Below are positions 27,037-37,136 of a stretch of DNA of 64,000 bases, in pieces. This DNA comes from Marinimicrobium agarilyticum DSM 16975 (GTDB lineage Bacteria > Pseudomonadota > Gammaproteobacteria > Pseudomonadales > Cellvibrionaceae), in the NCBI RefSeq assembly GCF_000423345.1, contig NZ_KE384008.1, positions 438,857-502,856 on the forward strand, given 5' to 3'. Under the pieces are notes generated by a model, which was not told the origin of the DNA, searched no databases, and saw only the letters and a list, made by a program, of their open reading frames with translations. Made by a program: the position numbers and the translations under genes. Numbering within the stretch: the stretch's first letter is position 1; every line of letters starts with the position of its first letter.

Positions 27037-27837
27037 TCAAGGTTGCCCCAGGATAAGCTCGAGCACGAGCTTGCTGCCAAAGTACGCCAGCATCAGCAAT
27101 ACGAACCCGCCGAGTGTCCACCGAATGGCCGTGTAGCCGCGCCATCCCAGTTGGTGGCGGCCCCACAGCAACACGCTGTAGATCACCCAGGCGGCGAGGG
27201 AAAACACGGTTTTGTGCGCAAGATGTTGCGCGAAGAGGTCTTCCAGAAAAAGGAACCCCGAGAGGATCGACAGCGTCAGGGCGAAGTAGCCGGCCCAGAG
27301 AATCTCGAACAGGAGCGCTTCCATGGTCTGCAGGGGCGGCAACAGCCGGACCCGTCCGGTCGGGTGGCGGTGCTTGAGTTGGTGATTCTGCCAGGCGAGC
27401 AGGAGGGCCTGGAGGGTGGCGATGGTCAGCAGGCTGTAAGCGAGCACCGAGAGCAGGACATGGGTGGCCAGCGCGTAATCCAGCACCACAGGGTGGCCGG
27501 AGCTCCGGGCAAACATGGACACCAGGACCGCCAGCGCGGAGAGCGGCAGTAGCAGCATGAAGAGATTGTGAAGGGGTTTGCGCAAGCTGCTCACCAGCAC
27601 GAGCGCGTTGATCACCCAGAAAAGCACCGAGGAAACCCGGAAAAAACCCAGCTCAACCGCACCGCCGAGATGAACCAGCTGTTGCAGCCCCAGGCCGTGC
27701 ACGACCAGGCCGATAGCGACGGCCGCGAACAGACGCCGGCGGTTGGGTTCATCTCCCAGACGTAGCGTCCAGAGCAGGTAGAGGCCCGCCAGTAGGTAGA
27801 TGGCGGCTGCCAGGCTGTTTAGCAGCAGTGAGGCCAT
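27037..27837 (-). CDS. ypjD: Cytochrome c assembly-like membrane protein YpjD
   Basis: Polytopic inner-membrane protein (266 aa, about eight spans) of the CcsA/CcmC-related family. Its physiological role is unproven. Helical segments begin with SLLLNSLAAAIYLLAGLYLL. The family histidines are in ATHVLLSVLAY and LAHKTVFSLAAWVIY. The start at 27837 is used because the longer frame adds unrelated residues. Same strand as corB and divergent from ffh. Confidence 0.85.
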   Translation of the reverse strand: MASLLLNSLAAAIYLLAGLYLLWTLRLGDEPNRRRLFAAVAIGLVVHGLGLQQLVHLGGAVELGFFRVSSVLFWVINALVLVSSLRKPLHNLFMLLLPLSALAVLVSMFARSSGHPVVLDYALATHVLLSVLAYSLLTIATLQALLLAWQNHQLKHRHPTGRVRLLPPLQTMEALLFEILWAGYFALTLSILSGFLFLEDLFAQHLAHKTVFSLAAWVIYSVLLWGRHQLGWRGYTAIRWTLGGFVLLMLAYFGSKLVLELILGQP

Positions 27838-27913
27838 AGTCTCAGGGAATCCTTGCAGATGGGTATCTCGTTCAGCGTGTTTGGTTCGAAGGATGCAGTG
27901 TGTCACAAGGCGC

Positions 27914-27950
27914 CCCCAAAGAGAAGCGGAAGGCTTCTCATTCTCTTGGG
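27914..27950. repeat. Inverted repeat between ypjD and ffh
   Basis: CCCCAAAGAGAA pairs with TTCTCTTGGGG (one bulged A) around a 15-base loop. It has no T tract and lies in the divergent promoter region. Confidence 0.5.
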
Positions 27951-28003
27951 GTCTAGGGGGCGGATGGGGCCGTCCGGCTGGACCCGGGCCCCACCTTTGG
28001 GAG

Positions 28004-28009
28004 TATAAT
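28004..28009 (+). promoter_or_regulatory. -10 box of the ffh promoter
   Basis: A perfect TATAAT 35 bases before the ffh ATG. The -35 area is GC-rich and only weakly matching (TGGACC at 19 bases). Confidence 0.5.
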
Positions 28010-28043
28010 CGCGGCCTACACTGATCCGCTGTTGAGAGTAACC

Positions 28044-29447
28044 ATGTTCAATACCTTAAGTGATCGCTTATCCGATTCGCTGCGCCGGGTGACTGGCAAA
28101 GCGAGGCTGACCGAGGACAACATCAAGGACACGCTGCGTGAGGTGCGCAAAGCGCTGCTGGAGGCGGACGTCGCGCTGCCGGTGGTCAAGGCCTTTGTTG
28201 CTCAAGTTCGCAGTAAAGCGCTGGGTCAGCAGATCAGCAAGGCACTGAATCCCGGCGAGCAATTCCTGAAAATCGTGCAGGACGAGCTGGTCGAGGTCAT
28301 GGGCGCCGCCAACGAAAAGCTCGACCTGGCGGTCAAACCACCCGCGGTCATTCTGATGGCCGGCCTTCAGGGCGCGGGTAAAACGACCTCCGTTGCCAAG
28401 CTGGCACGCTATCTCAAGGAGCGCGAGAAGAAAAAGGTGCTGGTGGTCAGTGCCGACGTCTATCGTCCGGCGGCCATCAAGCAGCTTGAGACGCTGGCCG
28501 AAGAAGTGGGCGTCGATTTCTTCCCGTCCACGACGGAACAAAAACCCGTGGACATCGCCGAGGCGGCGATCGCCCAGGGCCGAAAGCAGTTTGCCGATGT
28601 GGTTATCGTCGATACCGCGGGGCGGCTGCATATTGACGAAACCCTGATGGGTGAAATCCAGGCGCTGCACAAGGCGGTGAATCCGGCGGAAACCCTGTTC
28701 GTGATCGACGCCATGATCGGTCAGGATGCGGTCAATACCGCCAAGGCGTTCAACGATGCGTTGCCGCTGACCGGGGTCGTACTCACCAAAGCCGATGGTG
28801 ACGCCAGAGGGGGTGCGGCCCTGTCCGTTCGACATGTCACCGGCAAGCCGATCAAGTTCCTCGGTACTGGCGAGAAAGTTGACGCGCTTGAGCCTTTCCA
28901 TCCGGACCGGATCGCCTCGCGCATTCTCGGCATGGGCGACCTGATGTCGCTGATTGAGCAGGCCGAGCAGAAAATCGACAGAGCCAAAGCCGATAAGCTG
29001 GTGAAGAAGGTCAATAAGGGGCAGCGTTTTGACCTGGAAGACCTGAAAGATCAGCTTCAACAGATGCAGAGCATGGGCGGCCTGGGCGCGATGATGGAGA
29101 AGCTGCCCGGCATGGGCAATATGGCCCAAATGGCGCAACAGGGGAACATGACCAAACAGTTTAAAGTCATGGAAACCATCATCGATTCCATGACGCCGTT
29201 TGAGCGCCGCAACCCCGACTCACTCAACGGCTCCCGCAAGCGCCGAATCACCCAGGGTTCCGGCACACAGATTCAGGATCTGAACCGACTGCTCAAGCAA
29301 TACAAGCAGATGTCCAAGATGATGAAAAAAATGAAAGGCGGCGGCATGAACAAAATGATGCGCGGCATGGGAGGCATGATGGGCGGCGGTGGCGGTATGC
29401 CCGGTGGCGGTGGCGGCGGTCAGTTGCCCCCCGGCTTTCGTCGCTAA
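28044..29447 (+). CDS. ffh: Signal recognition particle GTPase Ffh
   Basis: Binds 4.5S RNA and signal sequences and delivers ribosomes to FtsY at the membrane. The 467-residue protein has the N domain, the G domain with P-loop GLQGAGKTT, DTAGRL and TKADGDARGG, then a methionine-rich M domain (MQSMGGLGAMMEKLPGM) ending in a long Gly/Met tail. ATG 28044 gives the standard MFNTLSDRLSDSLRRV start. The 4.5S RNA gene was not seen in this window. Confidence 0.97.
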   Translation: MFNTLSDRLSDSLRRVTGKARLTEDNIKDTLREVRKALLEADVALPVVKAFVAQVRSKALGQQISKALNPGEQFLKIVQDELVEVMGAANEKLDLAVKPPAVILMAGLQGAGKTTSVAKLARYLKEREKKKVLVVSADVYRPAAIKQLETLAEEVGVDFFPSTTEQKPVDIAEAAIAQGRKQFADVVIVDTAGRLHIDETLMGEIQALHKAVNPAETLFVIDAMIGQDAVNTAKAFNDALPLTGVVLTKADGDARGGAALSVRHVTGKPIKFLGTGEKVDALEPFHPDRIASRILGMGDLMSLIEQAEQKIDRAKADKLVKKVNKGQRFDLEDLKDQLQQMQSMGGLGAMMEKLPGMGNMAQMAQQGNMTKQFKVMETIIDSMTPFERRNPDSLNGSRKRRITQGSGTQIQDLNRLLKQYKQMSKMMKKMKGGGMNKMMRGMGGMMGGGGGMPGGGGGGQLPPGFRR

Positions 29448-29456
29448 GGTCCGCTG

Positions 29457-29903
29457 ATGAGTGCTCTCTGTCAGTGCCGGCTGGTGGTACTTTTGGCCCT
29501 CGCGCTGTTGATTGGCTGTCAGTCTTCCCCCCAGCGCGAAGGGGTGTTTTCCGCCCCTTCGGCGGCGTCTCTTCAAGGGCGTTGGCAGTTGAAAGCGCTT
29601 CAGGGCGCTGGCGTGGCCGACGGCAGTCGTGCGTTCATTGAGTTTTCAGCGCCGCCGCGACTGACCGGCAACGGTGGGTGCAACCGGTTCTTTGGGGTAT
29701 ATCGCTACCACGAGCGGGCGCTGATAATCGAGCCGGCATTGGGTAGCACTAAAATGGCCTGCTCGGCGGATGTGATGGTGCAGGAGCAACGATTATTTCA
29801 ATTGCTGCCCCAGGCCGTGACAGTGGACAAAGTGGCTGACAACGAACTGGTGCTGCATGCGTCCGATGGCGACGAACTGATTCGCGTCATGCGGATTCAA
29901 TAG
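29457..29903 (+). CDS. META-domain lipoprotein (HslJ-like)
   Basis: A 148-residue predicted lipoprotein. A lipobox LLIGC places the acylated cysteine at residue 21. The mature part is one META/HslJ domain with LQGRWQLKAL, GNGGCNRFFGVY and STKMACSADVMVQEQRLFQLL. Relatives are outer-membrane or periplasmic proteins tied to heat-shock or drug tolerance, but no biochemical activity is known. It follows ffh by nine bases and probably shares its transcript. Confidence 0.85.
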   Translation: MSALCQCRLVVLLALALLIGCQSSPQREGVFSAPSAASLQGRWQLKALQGAGVADGSRAFIEFSAPPRLTGNGGCNRFFGVYRYHERALIIEPALGSTKMACSADVMVQEQRLFQLLPQAVTVDKVADNELVLHASDGDELIRVMRIQ

Positions 29904-29914
29904 ACGAGGCAGGT

Positions 29915-30421
29915 TTGATTCCCTTTTTCGACACTTCGTACACCGTTCGGCGTCCGCAAAGGGCGGTGTTTGAACTCTTCTCCGACTTTTCCCGTTATCT
30001 CACCGAACTGCCCGAATTTCATGGCACTCGTCTGCTTATTGAGCCGGGCCCTCGGGGTGAGGGCAGGGTGTGCTGGCTGGAAGTGCCGGGAGATGAGTAC
30101 CAATACCGAACCCGGGTCGAGGTGATCGAGCAGCAAGCCCCCGATCGGTTTGTCTACGATTACCAGTACACCACCCGAGATCACCCCGAACCCCTGCCTT
30201 CGGCGGAGGGCCCCATGCCTTGGGACCGGGCGCGCATGATTCTGACGTTTGAGGATCTGGGGCAGAGCACCCGGGTCCGGGCTCGGATGCAGGTTTTCGG
30301 CGTCACAGGCTTCTTCCAGCGCTGGAAAGTTTCCACTCTGAAAACCGCGTGTGCCCGCAGCCAGCGCAACGCCAACGCGAACATGGTCCGCATCGCCGAA
30401 AATCTTATTCCCAACTCCTGA
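29915..30421 (+). CDS. SRPBCC (START/polyketide cyclase-like) protein
   Basis: A 168-residue soluble protein with the helix-grip SRPBCC fold: IPFFDTSYTVRRPQRAVFELFSDFSRYLTELP at the start gives the typical first strand and helices, and a long C-terminal helix (FFQRWKVSTLKTACARSQRNANANMVRIAE) closes the cavity. Such proteins bind hydrophobic ligands. The TTG at 29915 is taken as start, with GAGG six bases upstream and no nearby in-frame ATG. It lies 11 bases after the META lipoprotein. The ligand is unknown. Confidence 0.75.
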   Translation: MIPFFDTSYTVRRPQRAVFELFSDFSRYLTELPEFHGTRLLIEPGPRGEGRVCWLEVPGDEYQYRTRVEVIEQQAPDRFVYDYQYTTRDHPEPLPSAEGPMPWDRARMILTFEDLGQSTRVRARMQVFGVTGFFQRWKVSTLKTACARSQRNANANMVRIAENLIPNS

Positions 30422-30474
30422 ACCACCCCGCTCCACACCGTGAGGGCGCCAGTCTCCCAGCCGGTGTCTTAGGC

Positions 30475-30882
30475 TCAGTCGCAAGCGCCGGCCGTAAACC
30501 CGATGACTTCGGATTTACTACACGCGCTGCAGGCATTGCCGAAGGTGCGGTGGGGGTTGGGCTGAACGGCCTCATTGCGGGCCCATTCCTGCCCCGACGA
30601 CTGTCCGTCACCGAGCGGCACGCCCGGTGCCGCGAAGCCACACACCGGATCGTACTGTTGCGTGCACACGTCCGGTCGGTTTTCGGGACAGTCCACCAGG
30701 GCGTCGGGGAGCCCGTTTGACGATTCGTCAGAGGGAGCGGTTCCAGCCTGGCATCCCCATAAAAATGCGACACTCAGCAGGACCAATAACGGACCTGGCC
30801 AGCGCCGGTGTAAAGGCTTGGGTAGACGGACCTTCTCTGGAACAGGGGCTGTGTTAACATTCGTGAGATTGATCATAAGCAT
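30475..30882 (-). CDS. Kazal-like cysteine-rich lipoprotein
   Basis: A 135-residue predicted secreted lipoprotein. A hydrophobic segment ends in FLWGC (acylated Cys44). The mature part has six cysteines in a Kazal-inhibitor-like pattern ([11 protein letters not shown] ... [17 protein letters not shown] ... GAC), but with an insertion of about 30 residues between the second and third parts. The start is uncertain: the only available ATGs (30882, 30876) lack a ribosome site and lie nearly on top of the maeA start. Inhibitory activity is an inference. Confidence 0.68.
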   Translation of the reverse strand: MLMINLTNVNTAPVPEKVRLPKPLHRRWPGPLLVLLSVAFLWGCQAGTAPSDESSNGLPDALVDCPENRPDVCTQQYDPVCGFAAPGVPLGDGQSSGQEWARNEAVQPNPHRTFGNACSACSKSEVIGFTAGACD

Positions 30883-30890
30883 TAGGTGTC

Positions 30891-32588
30891 ATGGTGAAAA
30901 AACGTCCAATTTATATTCCCTTCGCGGGCCCGGCGCTATTGGAAGCGCCGCTACTGAACAAGGGTAGCGCATTCAGCACCCAAGAGCGTCAGCAATTTAA
31001 CCTGGAAGGTCTGCTGCCGTACAGTATTGAAACCATTGAAGAGCAAGAGGCCCGTGCTTACGAGCAGCTGTGTTCCTTCCAGAGCGATATTGATAAACAC
31101 ATTTATCTGCGCAATATTCAGGACACCAACGAGACTCTGTACTACCGCCTTATCGTGGATCACCTGGAAGAGGTGATGCCCCTCATTTATACCCCGACAG
31201 TGGGCCAGGCGTGCCAGCAGTTTTCCAAAATTTACCGCCGCAAGCGCGGTCTGTTCATCACCTATCCGGATCGCGAGCGCATTGATGACATGCTGCAAAA
31301 CGCGACCAAGCAAAAAGTCAAAGTGATCGTGGTTACCGATGGTGAACGTATCCTCGGACTGGGTGACCAAGGCATTGGTGGGATGGGTATTCCTATCGGA
31401 AAGTTGGCACTTTATACCGCCTGTGGTGGTATCAGTCCGGCCTACACACTGCCGGTGGTGCTTGACGTTGGCTGTAACAATCAAAGCCTGATCAATGACC
31501 CGATGTATATGGGCTGGCGCCATGAACGTATTACCGGTGAAGCCTACCATGAGTTTGTGGAGGCATTCATCGAGGCGGTGAAGGTTCGCTGGCCGGAGGC
31601 GCTGATTCAGTTTGAGGACTTCGCCCAAGGCAACGCCACGCCGCTTTTGGAGCGGTACAAGGACCGGGTGTGCTGCTTTAATGACGACATACAGGGGACG
31701 GCCTCGGTGACGGTGGGTACGTTGTTGGCTGCCTGCAAGGCCAAGGGCGAGTCCCTCTCGGAGCAGACCTTTGTATTTGCCGGAGCGGGTTCGGCCGGCT
31801 GCGGTATCGCCGAGCAGATCATTGTGCTGATGTGTCAGGAAGGGTTGACTGAGTCCGAAGCACGGCGCCGGATATTCATGCTCAATCGGTCTGGCTTGTT
31901 GCGAGAAGGGTCGCCTGGCGTAAGGAGTTTTCAAAAGCCGTTAAGTGTGCCGGACAAACACCTGAAAAGTTGGACGTTGGACAATAGCAAAGACCCCGAA
32001 CAAATCAGTTTGCTCGATGTCGTTATTAATGCGAAGCCCACGGTGCTGGTGGGGGTATCCGGGCAACCGGGGCTTTTTACCAAAGCTGTGATTGAGTCCA
32101 TGCAGTTTAATTGTGAGCGCCCGGTTGTTCTGCCGCTATCCAACCCCACCTCTCAAGTGGAGGCGCAGCCGGTGGACATCCTGCGCTGGACCGGTGGCAA
32201 GGCCATTGTGGCGACCGGTAGTCCGTTCAAACCGGTGGATATGGCAGGGCAGCGGCATGAAATCGCGCAGTGCAACAACAGCTATATCTTCCCGGGCGTC
32301 GGACTCGGGGTGGTGGCGTCAAACGCAACCAGAATTACCGACAAGATGATGGTGGCGGCCAGTCGCGCCCTGTCTGAGTGCTCGCCCATGGTGCAGTCCG
32401 GAATAGGGGCGTTGCTGCCGCCGTTGAGAGAAATCCGCTCGGTCAGTCGAGTGATTGCTCTGGCGGTGTTCAAGCAGGCCGTCGAGGACGGTGTGGCAAT
32501 GTCGGTATCGGAGGACGTTATGACGCAGAAGATCGAACGTAACTTTTGGGAGCCGGAATATCGAGATTATCGCAGAACGTCCTTCTAA
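30891..32588 (+). CDS. maeA: NAD-dependent malic enzyme
   Basis: Oxidative decarboxylation of malate to pyruvate and CO2 with NAD (565 aa, the SfcA-type long form). The blocks [51 protein letters not shown] and FNDDIQGTA mark the substrate and metal sites. [15 protein letters not shown] is the dinucleotide motif, and [11 protein letters not shown] lies near the end. It begins eight bases from the Kazal-like gene on the other strand, so promoters of the two must overlap with coding sequence. Confidence 0.95.
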   Translation: MVKKRPIYIPFAGPALLEAPLLNKGSAFSTQERQQFNLEGLLPYSIETIEEQEARAYEQLCSFQSDIDKHIYLRNIQDTNETLYYRLIVDHLEEVMPLIYTPTVGQACQQFSKIYRRKRGLFITYPDRERIDDMLQNATKQKVKVIVVTDGERILGLGDQGIGGMGIPIGKLALYTACGGISPAYTLPVVLDVGCNNQSLINDPMYMGWRHERITGEAYHEFVEAFIEAVKVRWPEALIQFEDFAQGNATPLLERYKDRVCCFNDDIQGTASVTVGTLLAACKAKGESLSEQTFVFAGAGSAGCGIAEQIIVLMCQEGLTESEARRRIFMLNRSGLLREGSPGVRSFQKPLSVPDKHLKSWTLDNSKDPEQISLLDVVINAKPTVLVGVSGQPGLFTKAVIESMQFNCERPVVLPLSNPTSQVEAQPVDILRWTGGKAIVATGSPFKPVDMAGQRHEIAQCNNSYIFPGVGLGVVASNATRITDKMMVAASRALSECSPMVQSGIGALLPPLREIRSVSRVIALAVFKQAVEDGVAMSVSEDVMTQKIERNFWEPEYRDYRRTSF

Positions 32589-32640
32589 GCTGTTAAACTA
32601 TCTGTAAAATTAACCGACGACCCTAAGTGAGGCAACTTCA

Positions 32641-33000
32641 ATGGATTACGAGAGTGCAAAAGCCAGCGTTTTGGCGAAACCCGAAGCGGTAGAACTGCAC
32701 CCGGCGGGACCCGACGTCACTTCCTTCAAAGTGTGTCACAAGCTTTTTGCCACCCTCGCCGAGGGCGAAGATGGTGTGCCCTACATCAATCTCAAGTGCG
32801 ATCCAAACCGCGCCCAGGAGCTACGCGACACTTATCCGGCGATTCAGCCCGGACACCGCATGAACAAGGTCCACTGGAACACCATTGTGCTCGATGGCAG
32901 CGTTCCAGAAGATCTTATCCTGGAGCTGATTGACCACTCGTTTGAACGTGTGGTGGATAACCTTCCCCCCCAAGACCAGGAGCGGCTTCTCAAGCGCTGA
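32641..33000 (+). CDS. MmcQ/YjbR family protein
   Basis: A 119-residue protein of the YjbR family (CyaY-like fold), often annotated as DNA-binding though function is not established. Typical segments are KPEAVELHPAGPDVTSFKV near the start, INLKCDPNRAQELRDTYPAIQPG in the middle and MNKVHWNTIVLDGSVPEDLI followed by HSFERVV. It is 52 bases after maeA, on the same strand. Confidence 0.85.
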   Translation: MDYESAKASVLAKPEAVELHPAGPDVTSFKVCHKLFATLAEGEDGVPYINLKCDPNRAQELRDTYPAIQPGHRMNKVHWNTIVLDGSVPEDLILELIDHSFERVVDNLPPQDQERLLKR

Positions 33001-33044
33001 CGCCAGCGGGCGGTCAGCGTCCTATTGAATCAGGGAGTATCTCT

Positions 33045-33626
33045 GTGAGTCGAACGGCGGATCGGAGCGAGCGGGACCCGGAAGCGGTGGAGTTGGGCGC
33101 GCGCCTGCGTCAGGTGCGCGAGCTCAATGGGCTGTCTCAACGCGAGTTGGCACGCCGCGCGGGGGTCACCAACAGCAACATTTCTCTGATCGAACAGGGC
33201 CAGATCAGTCCCTCTGTGGGGTCTCTGGCCCGGCTGCTCGACGCTTTTCCCCTTTCCCTGGCTCAATTCTTTGCGCTTGACCCCAAGGCTCCCGAAGGGG
33301 GGATTGTTCGGGCCGGCTCCGCCGCGCGAACGGAATGCCCGGATATGGGTCTGACCATTGAATCCCTGCCCGTGCCCGGCGGGCGCCCCCGATTGTTGGA
33401 GCGCTGCCAGTTTGCGCCGGGCGCCGATACCGGCTCCGCTCCCAAACAACTTCCGGCGGCGCGAGCCGGGTGGGTTATATCGGGGAGTCTGGAGTTGACC
33501 CTCGGTGTTCGCTGCTACACTTTGAACGAAGGCGACGGCTTCCATTTGCCCAAGGGGCAGTTGTTCCGCGCCCGCAACACCTCGTCCGTATCGACCATCG
33601 TTATGATTACCAACGAGGCGTCTTAA
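33045..33626 (+). CDS. XRE-family regulator with cupin domain
   Basis: A 193-residue two-domain regulator. An N-terminal Cro/C1-type HTH (about 18-72: LRQVRELNGLSQRELARRAGVTNSNISLIEQG) is joined to a C-terminal cupin (about 110-190), as in PuuR. PuuR-type proteins respond to polyamines or other small metabolites; the ligand here is unknown. The GTG start at 33045 has GGGA upstream. It directly precedes fadBA by 44 bases, so control of fatty acid oxidation is one possibility but not shown. Confidence 0.88.
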   Translation: MSRTADRSERDPEAVELGARLRQVRELNGLSQRELARRAGVTNSNISLIEQGQISPSVGSLARLLDAFPLSLAQFFALDPKAPEGGIVRAGSAARTECPDMGLTIESLPVPGGRPRLLERCQFAPGADTGSAPKQLPAARAGWVISGSLELTLGVRCYTLNEGDGFHLPKGQLFRARNTSSVSTIVMITNEAS

Positions 33627-33670
33627 AGACGGGGTTGGATCAACGCTTCGATTCCAACAAGAGATCGTCT

Positions 33671-35836
33671 ATGTATCAGGGAAAAACATTGAAGCTGACC
33701 GGACTCGATGACGGAGTGGTCGAACTGACGTTTGATCTCGAAGGCGAGTCGGTCAACAAGTTCAGTCGTCAAACGGTGATTGAGCTCGAGCAGGCGCTCG
33801 ATGCGCTTGCCAGCGACAAGTCGGTGACGGGGCTTATCGTCACCAGTGCCAAACCGGCGCTGATGGTCGGTGCGGACATCACCGAATTCCAGAGTTTTTT
33901 CGCCGCCGGGGAGCAGGCGGTGAGGGACTACCTCGCCCAGAATAACCGCAACTTCTGTCGTCTGGAGGATCTGCCATTCCCGGTGGTGATTGCCATCTCG
34001 GGCTACGCGCTCGGAGGTGGCATGGAGCTGTGTCTGGCCTGTGATTACCGGATTGCCACCGAAGACACCCGCATCGGGCTACCCGAAACCACGCTCGGGA
34101 TCATTCCCGGCTGGGGCGGCACCGTGCGCTTGCCTCGCCTGGTGGGCGTGGATACGGCGGCGGAATGGATTGCCAGCGGCCGTCAGTGGGACGCTAAAGC
34201 GGCCCTGAAAGCCGGAGTGGTTGATGCGCTCGTGGAGGTTGACCAGCTTCGTGCCGCGGCCCTTCACACCCTGGCCGAATGTCGCGCCGGGCGCTTCGAC
34301 TATCGGGCGCGCCGTCAGCAGAAAACCAGCCCGCTAAAGCACAACCGCATTGAGGCGGCCATGGCATTCGAGACGGCCAAAAGTGTGGTGGCCGCTCAGG
34401 CCGGTCGACACTATCCGGCGCCCGTCGCCGCGATTGAGGTGATGCGAGAGGCTGCGGGAGAGTCTCGGGATGCCGCCCTTGAAATCGAGGCAAAAACCTT
34501 TGCCCGCTTGGCCACCACACCCGTGGCCCAAGCACTGGTGGGCATCTTCATCAGTGATCAGTTGCTCGGCAAGAAAGCCAAGCGCTGGCAGAAGCGGGAC
34601 GAGCAGAGTGTCAATCGCGCCGCCGTATTGGGCGCGGGCATCATGGGCGGCGGAATCGCCTACCAGTCTGCCTACAAGGGCGTGCCGATCAAGATGAAGG
34701 ACATTGCCCAGAAAGGCCTCGAACAGGGCCTCGATGAAGCCAACCGGTTGCTGTGCAAACGGGTGGAGAAGGGCAAAATGACCCCCAAGGCGATGGGCGA
34801 AGCGCTTAATCGAATTGAACCGACCCTTGCCTACGACGGCTTTGACCAGGTCGACATGGTGGTGGAAGCCGTGGTGGAAAACGCCAAGGTCAAGCGCTCG
34901 GTGTTGGCGGAAACCGAAGGTAAGGTGAGCGAACGCACGGTATTGGCTTCCAACACGTCCACAATCTCCATTACCGCTTTGGCCGAGGCGCTCAAGCGTC
35001 CGGAGAATTTCTGCGGCATGCATTTTTTCAATCCGGTGCATGCTATGCCGTTGGTAGAAGTCATTCGCGGTGAAAAAACCTCGGATCAGGCCATTGCGCG
35101 CACCGTGGCCTATGCCACCCAACTGGGCAAGAAGCCGGTGGTGGTCAACGACTGCCCGGGCTTTCTGGTGAATCGGGTGCTGTTTCCCTATTTTGCCGGC
35201 TTCGCCATGCTGGTTCGCGATGGGGTCGACTATGAACACATTGATCGGGTGATGGAGCGCTGGGGTTGGCCCATGGGGCCGGCGTACCTGTTGGATGTGG
35301 TCGGGCTCGATACGGCCGTGCATGCCGAGCAGGTCATGGCGGACGCCTACCCGGACCGCCTTAAGCGCGATTATACCTCCTGTACGGAAGTGTTGTTCGA
35401 TGCCGGACGCCTGGGGCAAAAAAGTGGCGGCGGCTTCTACGACTATGAAGACGACAAAAAGGGACGTCCCCAAAAACAGCGCAGCGAACAGGCACGGGAA
35501 AGCCTGGGCCCGCTGTCCAACGAGTCCCTGAGTGATGAGGAAATCGTGGCACGAATGATGATTCCCATGGTCACGGAGCTCGTGCGCTGCCTGGATGAAG
35601 CCGTGGTGGAAACCGCGGCGGAAGCGGACATGGCCATGGTGTACGGCACCGGCTTTCCGCCATTTCGGGGCGGCCCCCTGCGTTGGGTGGACAGCCTTGG
35701 CCCCGCCACACTGAAAGCCATGGCGCAGCCCTGGGAATCGCTCAGCCCCCTCTATCAATTGCCATCGAGCCTGGATGAGCGTGCTCGGACCGAGACGCTG
35801 TTTTACCCCGCTCCCCAGCAAGGAGGTGAGAAATGA
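33671..35836 (+). CDS. fadB: Fatty acid oxidation complex alpha subunit
   Basis: Bifunctional enoyl-CoA hydratase and 3-hydroxyacyl-CoA dehydrogenase (721 aa), plus isomerase activities, of the aerobic beta-oxidation complex. The hydratase domain (about 1-190) has [17 protein letters not shown]. The NAD-binding motif [15 protein letters not shown] begins near 318, followed by [16 protein letters not shown] and [15 protein letters not shown] 33671 is used; a longer frame overlapping the regulator gene is not conserved. Its stop overlaps the fadA start (ATGA). Confidence 0.96.
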   Translation: MYQGKTLKLTGLDDGVVELTFDLEGESVNKFSRQTVIELEQALDALASDKSVTGLIVTSAKPALMVGADITEFQSFFAAGEQAVRDYLAQNNRNFCRLEDLPFPVVIAISGYALGGGMELCLACDYRIATEDTRIGLPETTLGIIPGWGGTVRLPRLVGVDTAAEWIASGRQWDAKAALKAGVVDALVEVDQLRAAALHTLAECRAGRFDYRARRQQKTSPLKHNRIEAAMAFETAKSVVAAQAGRHYPAPVAAIEVMREAAGESRDAALEIEAKTFARLATTPVAQALVGIFISDQLLGKKAKRWQKRDEQSVNRAAVLGAGIMGGGIAYQSAYKGVPIKMKDIAQKGLEQGLDEANRLLCKRVEKGKMTPKAMGEALNRIEPTLAYDGFDQVDMVVEAVVENAKVKRSVLAETEGKVSERTVLASNTSTISITALAEALKRPENFCGMHFFNPVHAMPLVEVIRGEKTSDQAIARTVAYATQLGKKPVVVNDCPGFLVNRVLFPYFAGFAMLVRDGVDYEHIDRVMERWGWPMGPAYLLDVVGLDTAVHAEQVMADAYPDRLKRDYTSCTEVLFDAGRLGQKSGGGFYDYEDDKKGRPQKQRSEQARESLGPLSNESLSDEEIVARMMIPMVTELVRCLDEAVVETAAEADMAMVYGTGFPPFRGGPLRWVDSLGPATLKAMAQPWESLSPLYQLPSSLDERARTETLFYPAPQQGGEK

Positions 35837-37014
35837 CGCTGCATCACAGAGACGCGGTCATCGTGGATTACGCCCGAAGCGCCATGGGGCGATCCAAGAA
35901 CGGTTGTTTTCGCCACAGTCGTGCCGATGACATTTCCGCAACGGTTATTCAGGGGCTGCTCGCCCGCCATCCCTCGCTGGACCCGGCCGAGGTCGACGAT
36001 TTCATTTGGGGTTGCGTGCTTCAGCGCGAAGAGCAGGCGTTCAATATTGCCCGAAACATCTGGCTGCGGGCCGGGCTGCCCCACACCGTGCCGGCCCAGA
36101 CGGTCAACCGCCTCTGTGGCTCCTCCATGGCGGCACTGCACACGGCCACCGCCAACATTCGCGCCGGCCTGGGCGATGTATACCTGATTGGCGGGGTGGA
36201 GCACCTGGGGCATTTGCCCATGTACGAAGCCATCGACCCCAACCCCATGCTGGGGCTCTCCGTCGCCAAGGCCGCCGGCAACATGGGCGTCACCGCGGAA
36301 TATTTGGCTCGGCTGCACGATATTACCCGGCAACAGATGGACGAGTTTGGCGCCCGCTCTCACCAGCGTGCGGCCGCGGCCCGGGAGCGGGGCAGTTTTG
36401 GCCGGGAGATTATTCCGGTCGCCGGCCACAACGACAAGGGCTTTCCGCTGATGGTGGCCGATGATGAAACCATCCGGGCCGATACCACCGTGGAAGGGCT
36501 GGCCCAACTGCGCCCGGTTTTCGACCCCAAAAATGGCCAGGTGACCGCAGGCACGTCTTCCCAGCTCTCCGATGGTGCCTCGTCGATGTTGGTCATGTCC
36601 GCGGAGCGGGCCCAGGCTCTGGGCTTGACACCCATCGCGCGGGTTGTGTCGCTGGGCCTGGCGGGGGTGGATCCCTCGATCATGGGCTACGGGCCGGTGC
36701 CGGCGACCCAAAAAGCGCTGGATGGGGCCAACCTGACCATGGAAGACATCGAGTGTGTGGAGCTCAACGAAGCCTTTGCCGCCCAATCTTTGCCGGTGCT
36801 GAAGGACCTGGGGCTCCTGGAAGATATGGATGACCGGGTCAATCTCAACGGCGGCGCCATTGCGCTGGGCCATCCCTTCGGCTGTTCCGGCACCCGAATC
36901 ACCGGCTCTCTGCTGACCGTCATGGCGGAGAAAGACATGACCCTGGGAGTCGCGACCATGTGTATCGGGTTGGGGCAGGGCATCAGCACCGTGATTGAGC
37001 GTTTGAACGGATAA
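35833..37014 (+). CDS. fadA: 3-ketoacyl-CoA thiolase, beta subunit
   Basis: Releases acetyl-CoA in the last beta-oxidation step and forms the alpha2beta2 complex with FadB (393 aa). The nucleophile Cys95 is in [11 protein letters not shown]. The histidine is in [16 protein letters not shown] and the second catalytic Cys in TMCIGLGQG. An ideal AAGGAGGTGA ribosome site sits inside the end of fadB, and the 4-bp ATGA overlap implies coupling for equal subunit amounts. Confidence 0.96.
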   Translation: MTLHHRDAVIVDYARSAMGRSKNGCFRHSRADDISATVIQGLLARHPSLDPAEVDDFIWGCVLQREEQAFNIARNIWLRAGLPHTVPAQTVNRLCGSSMAALHTATANIRAGLGDVYLIGGVEHLGHLPMYEAIDPNPMLGLSVAKAAGNMGVTAEYLARLHDITRQQMDEFGARSHQRAAAARERGSFGREIIPVAGHNDKGFPLMVADDETIRADTTVEGLAQLRPVFDPKNGQVTAGTSSQLSDGASSMLVMSAERAQALGLTPIARVVSLGLAGVDPSIMGYGPVPATQKALDGANLTMEDIECVELNEAFAAQSLPVLKDLGLLEDMDDRVNLNGGAIALGHPFGCSGTRITGSLLTVMAEKDMTLGVATMCIGLGQGISTVIERLNG

Positions 37015-37060
37015 GTGGTCCCTATGGCCGGTTCTGCAACGCCCAGCCACTTGGACCACT
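37014..37060. repeat. Inverted repeat after fadA
   Basis: AGTGGTCC (37014-37021) pairs with GGACCACT (37053-37060). A third GTGGTCC occurs at 37126-37132, just before the next gene. No T tract, so an operator is as likely as a terminator. Confidence 0.45.
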
Positions 37061-37136
37061 AGGGGGTCGATTTTCGCGCAGGTTCTGCTAGACTCCTTCG
37101 CCATCACTACCACGTCATGAAACAGGTGGTCCAACG

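Noticed and set aside
33470-33670. A 67-codon N-terminal extension of fadB
   Set aside because: It runs through the XRE-cupin gene in another frame and is unlike FadB N-termini; ATG 33671 fits.
34334-35821. A 495-codon minus-strand frame opposite fadB
   Set aside because: The plus-strand frame is unmistakably FadB with all motifs; the antisense frame is His/Gly-rich shadow sequence.
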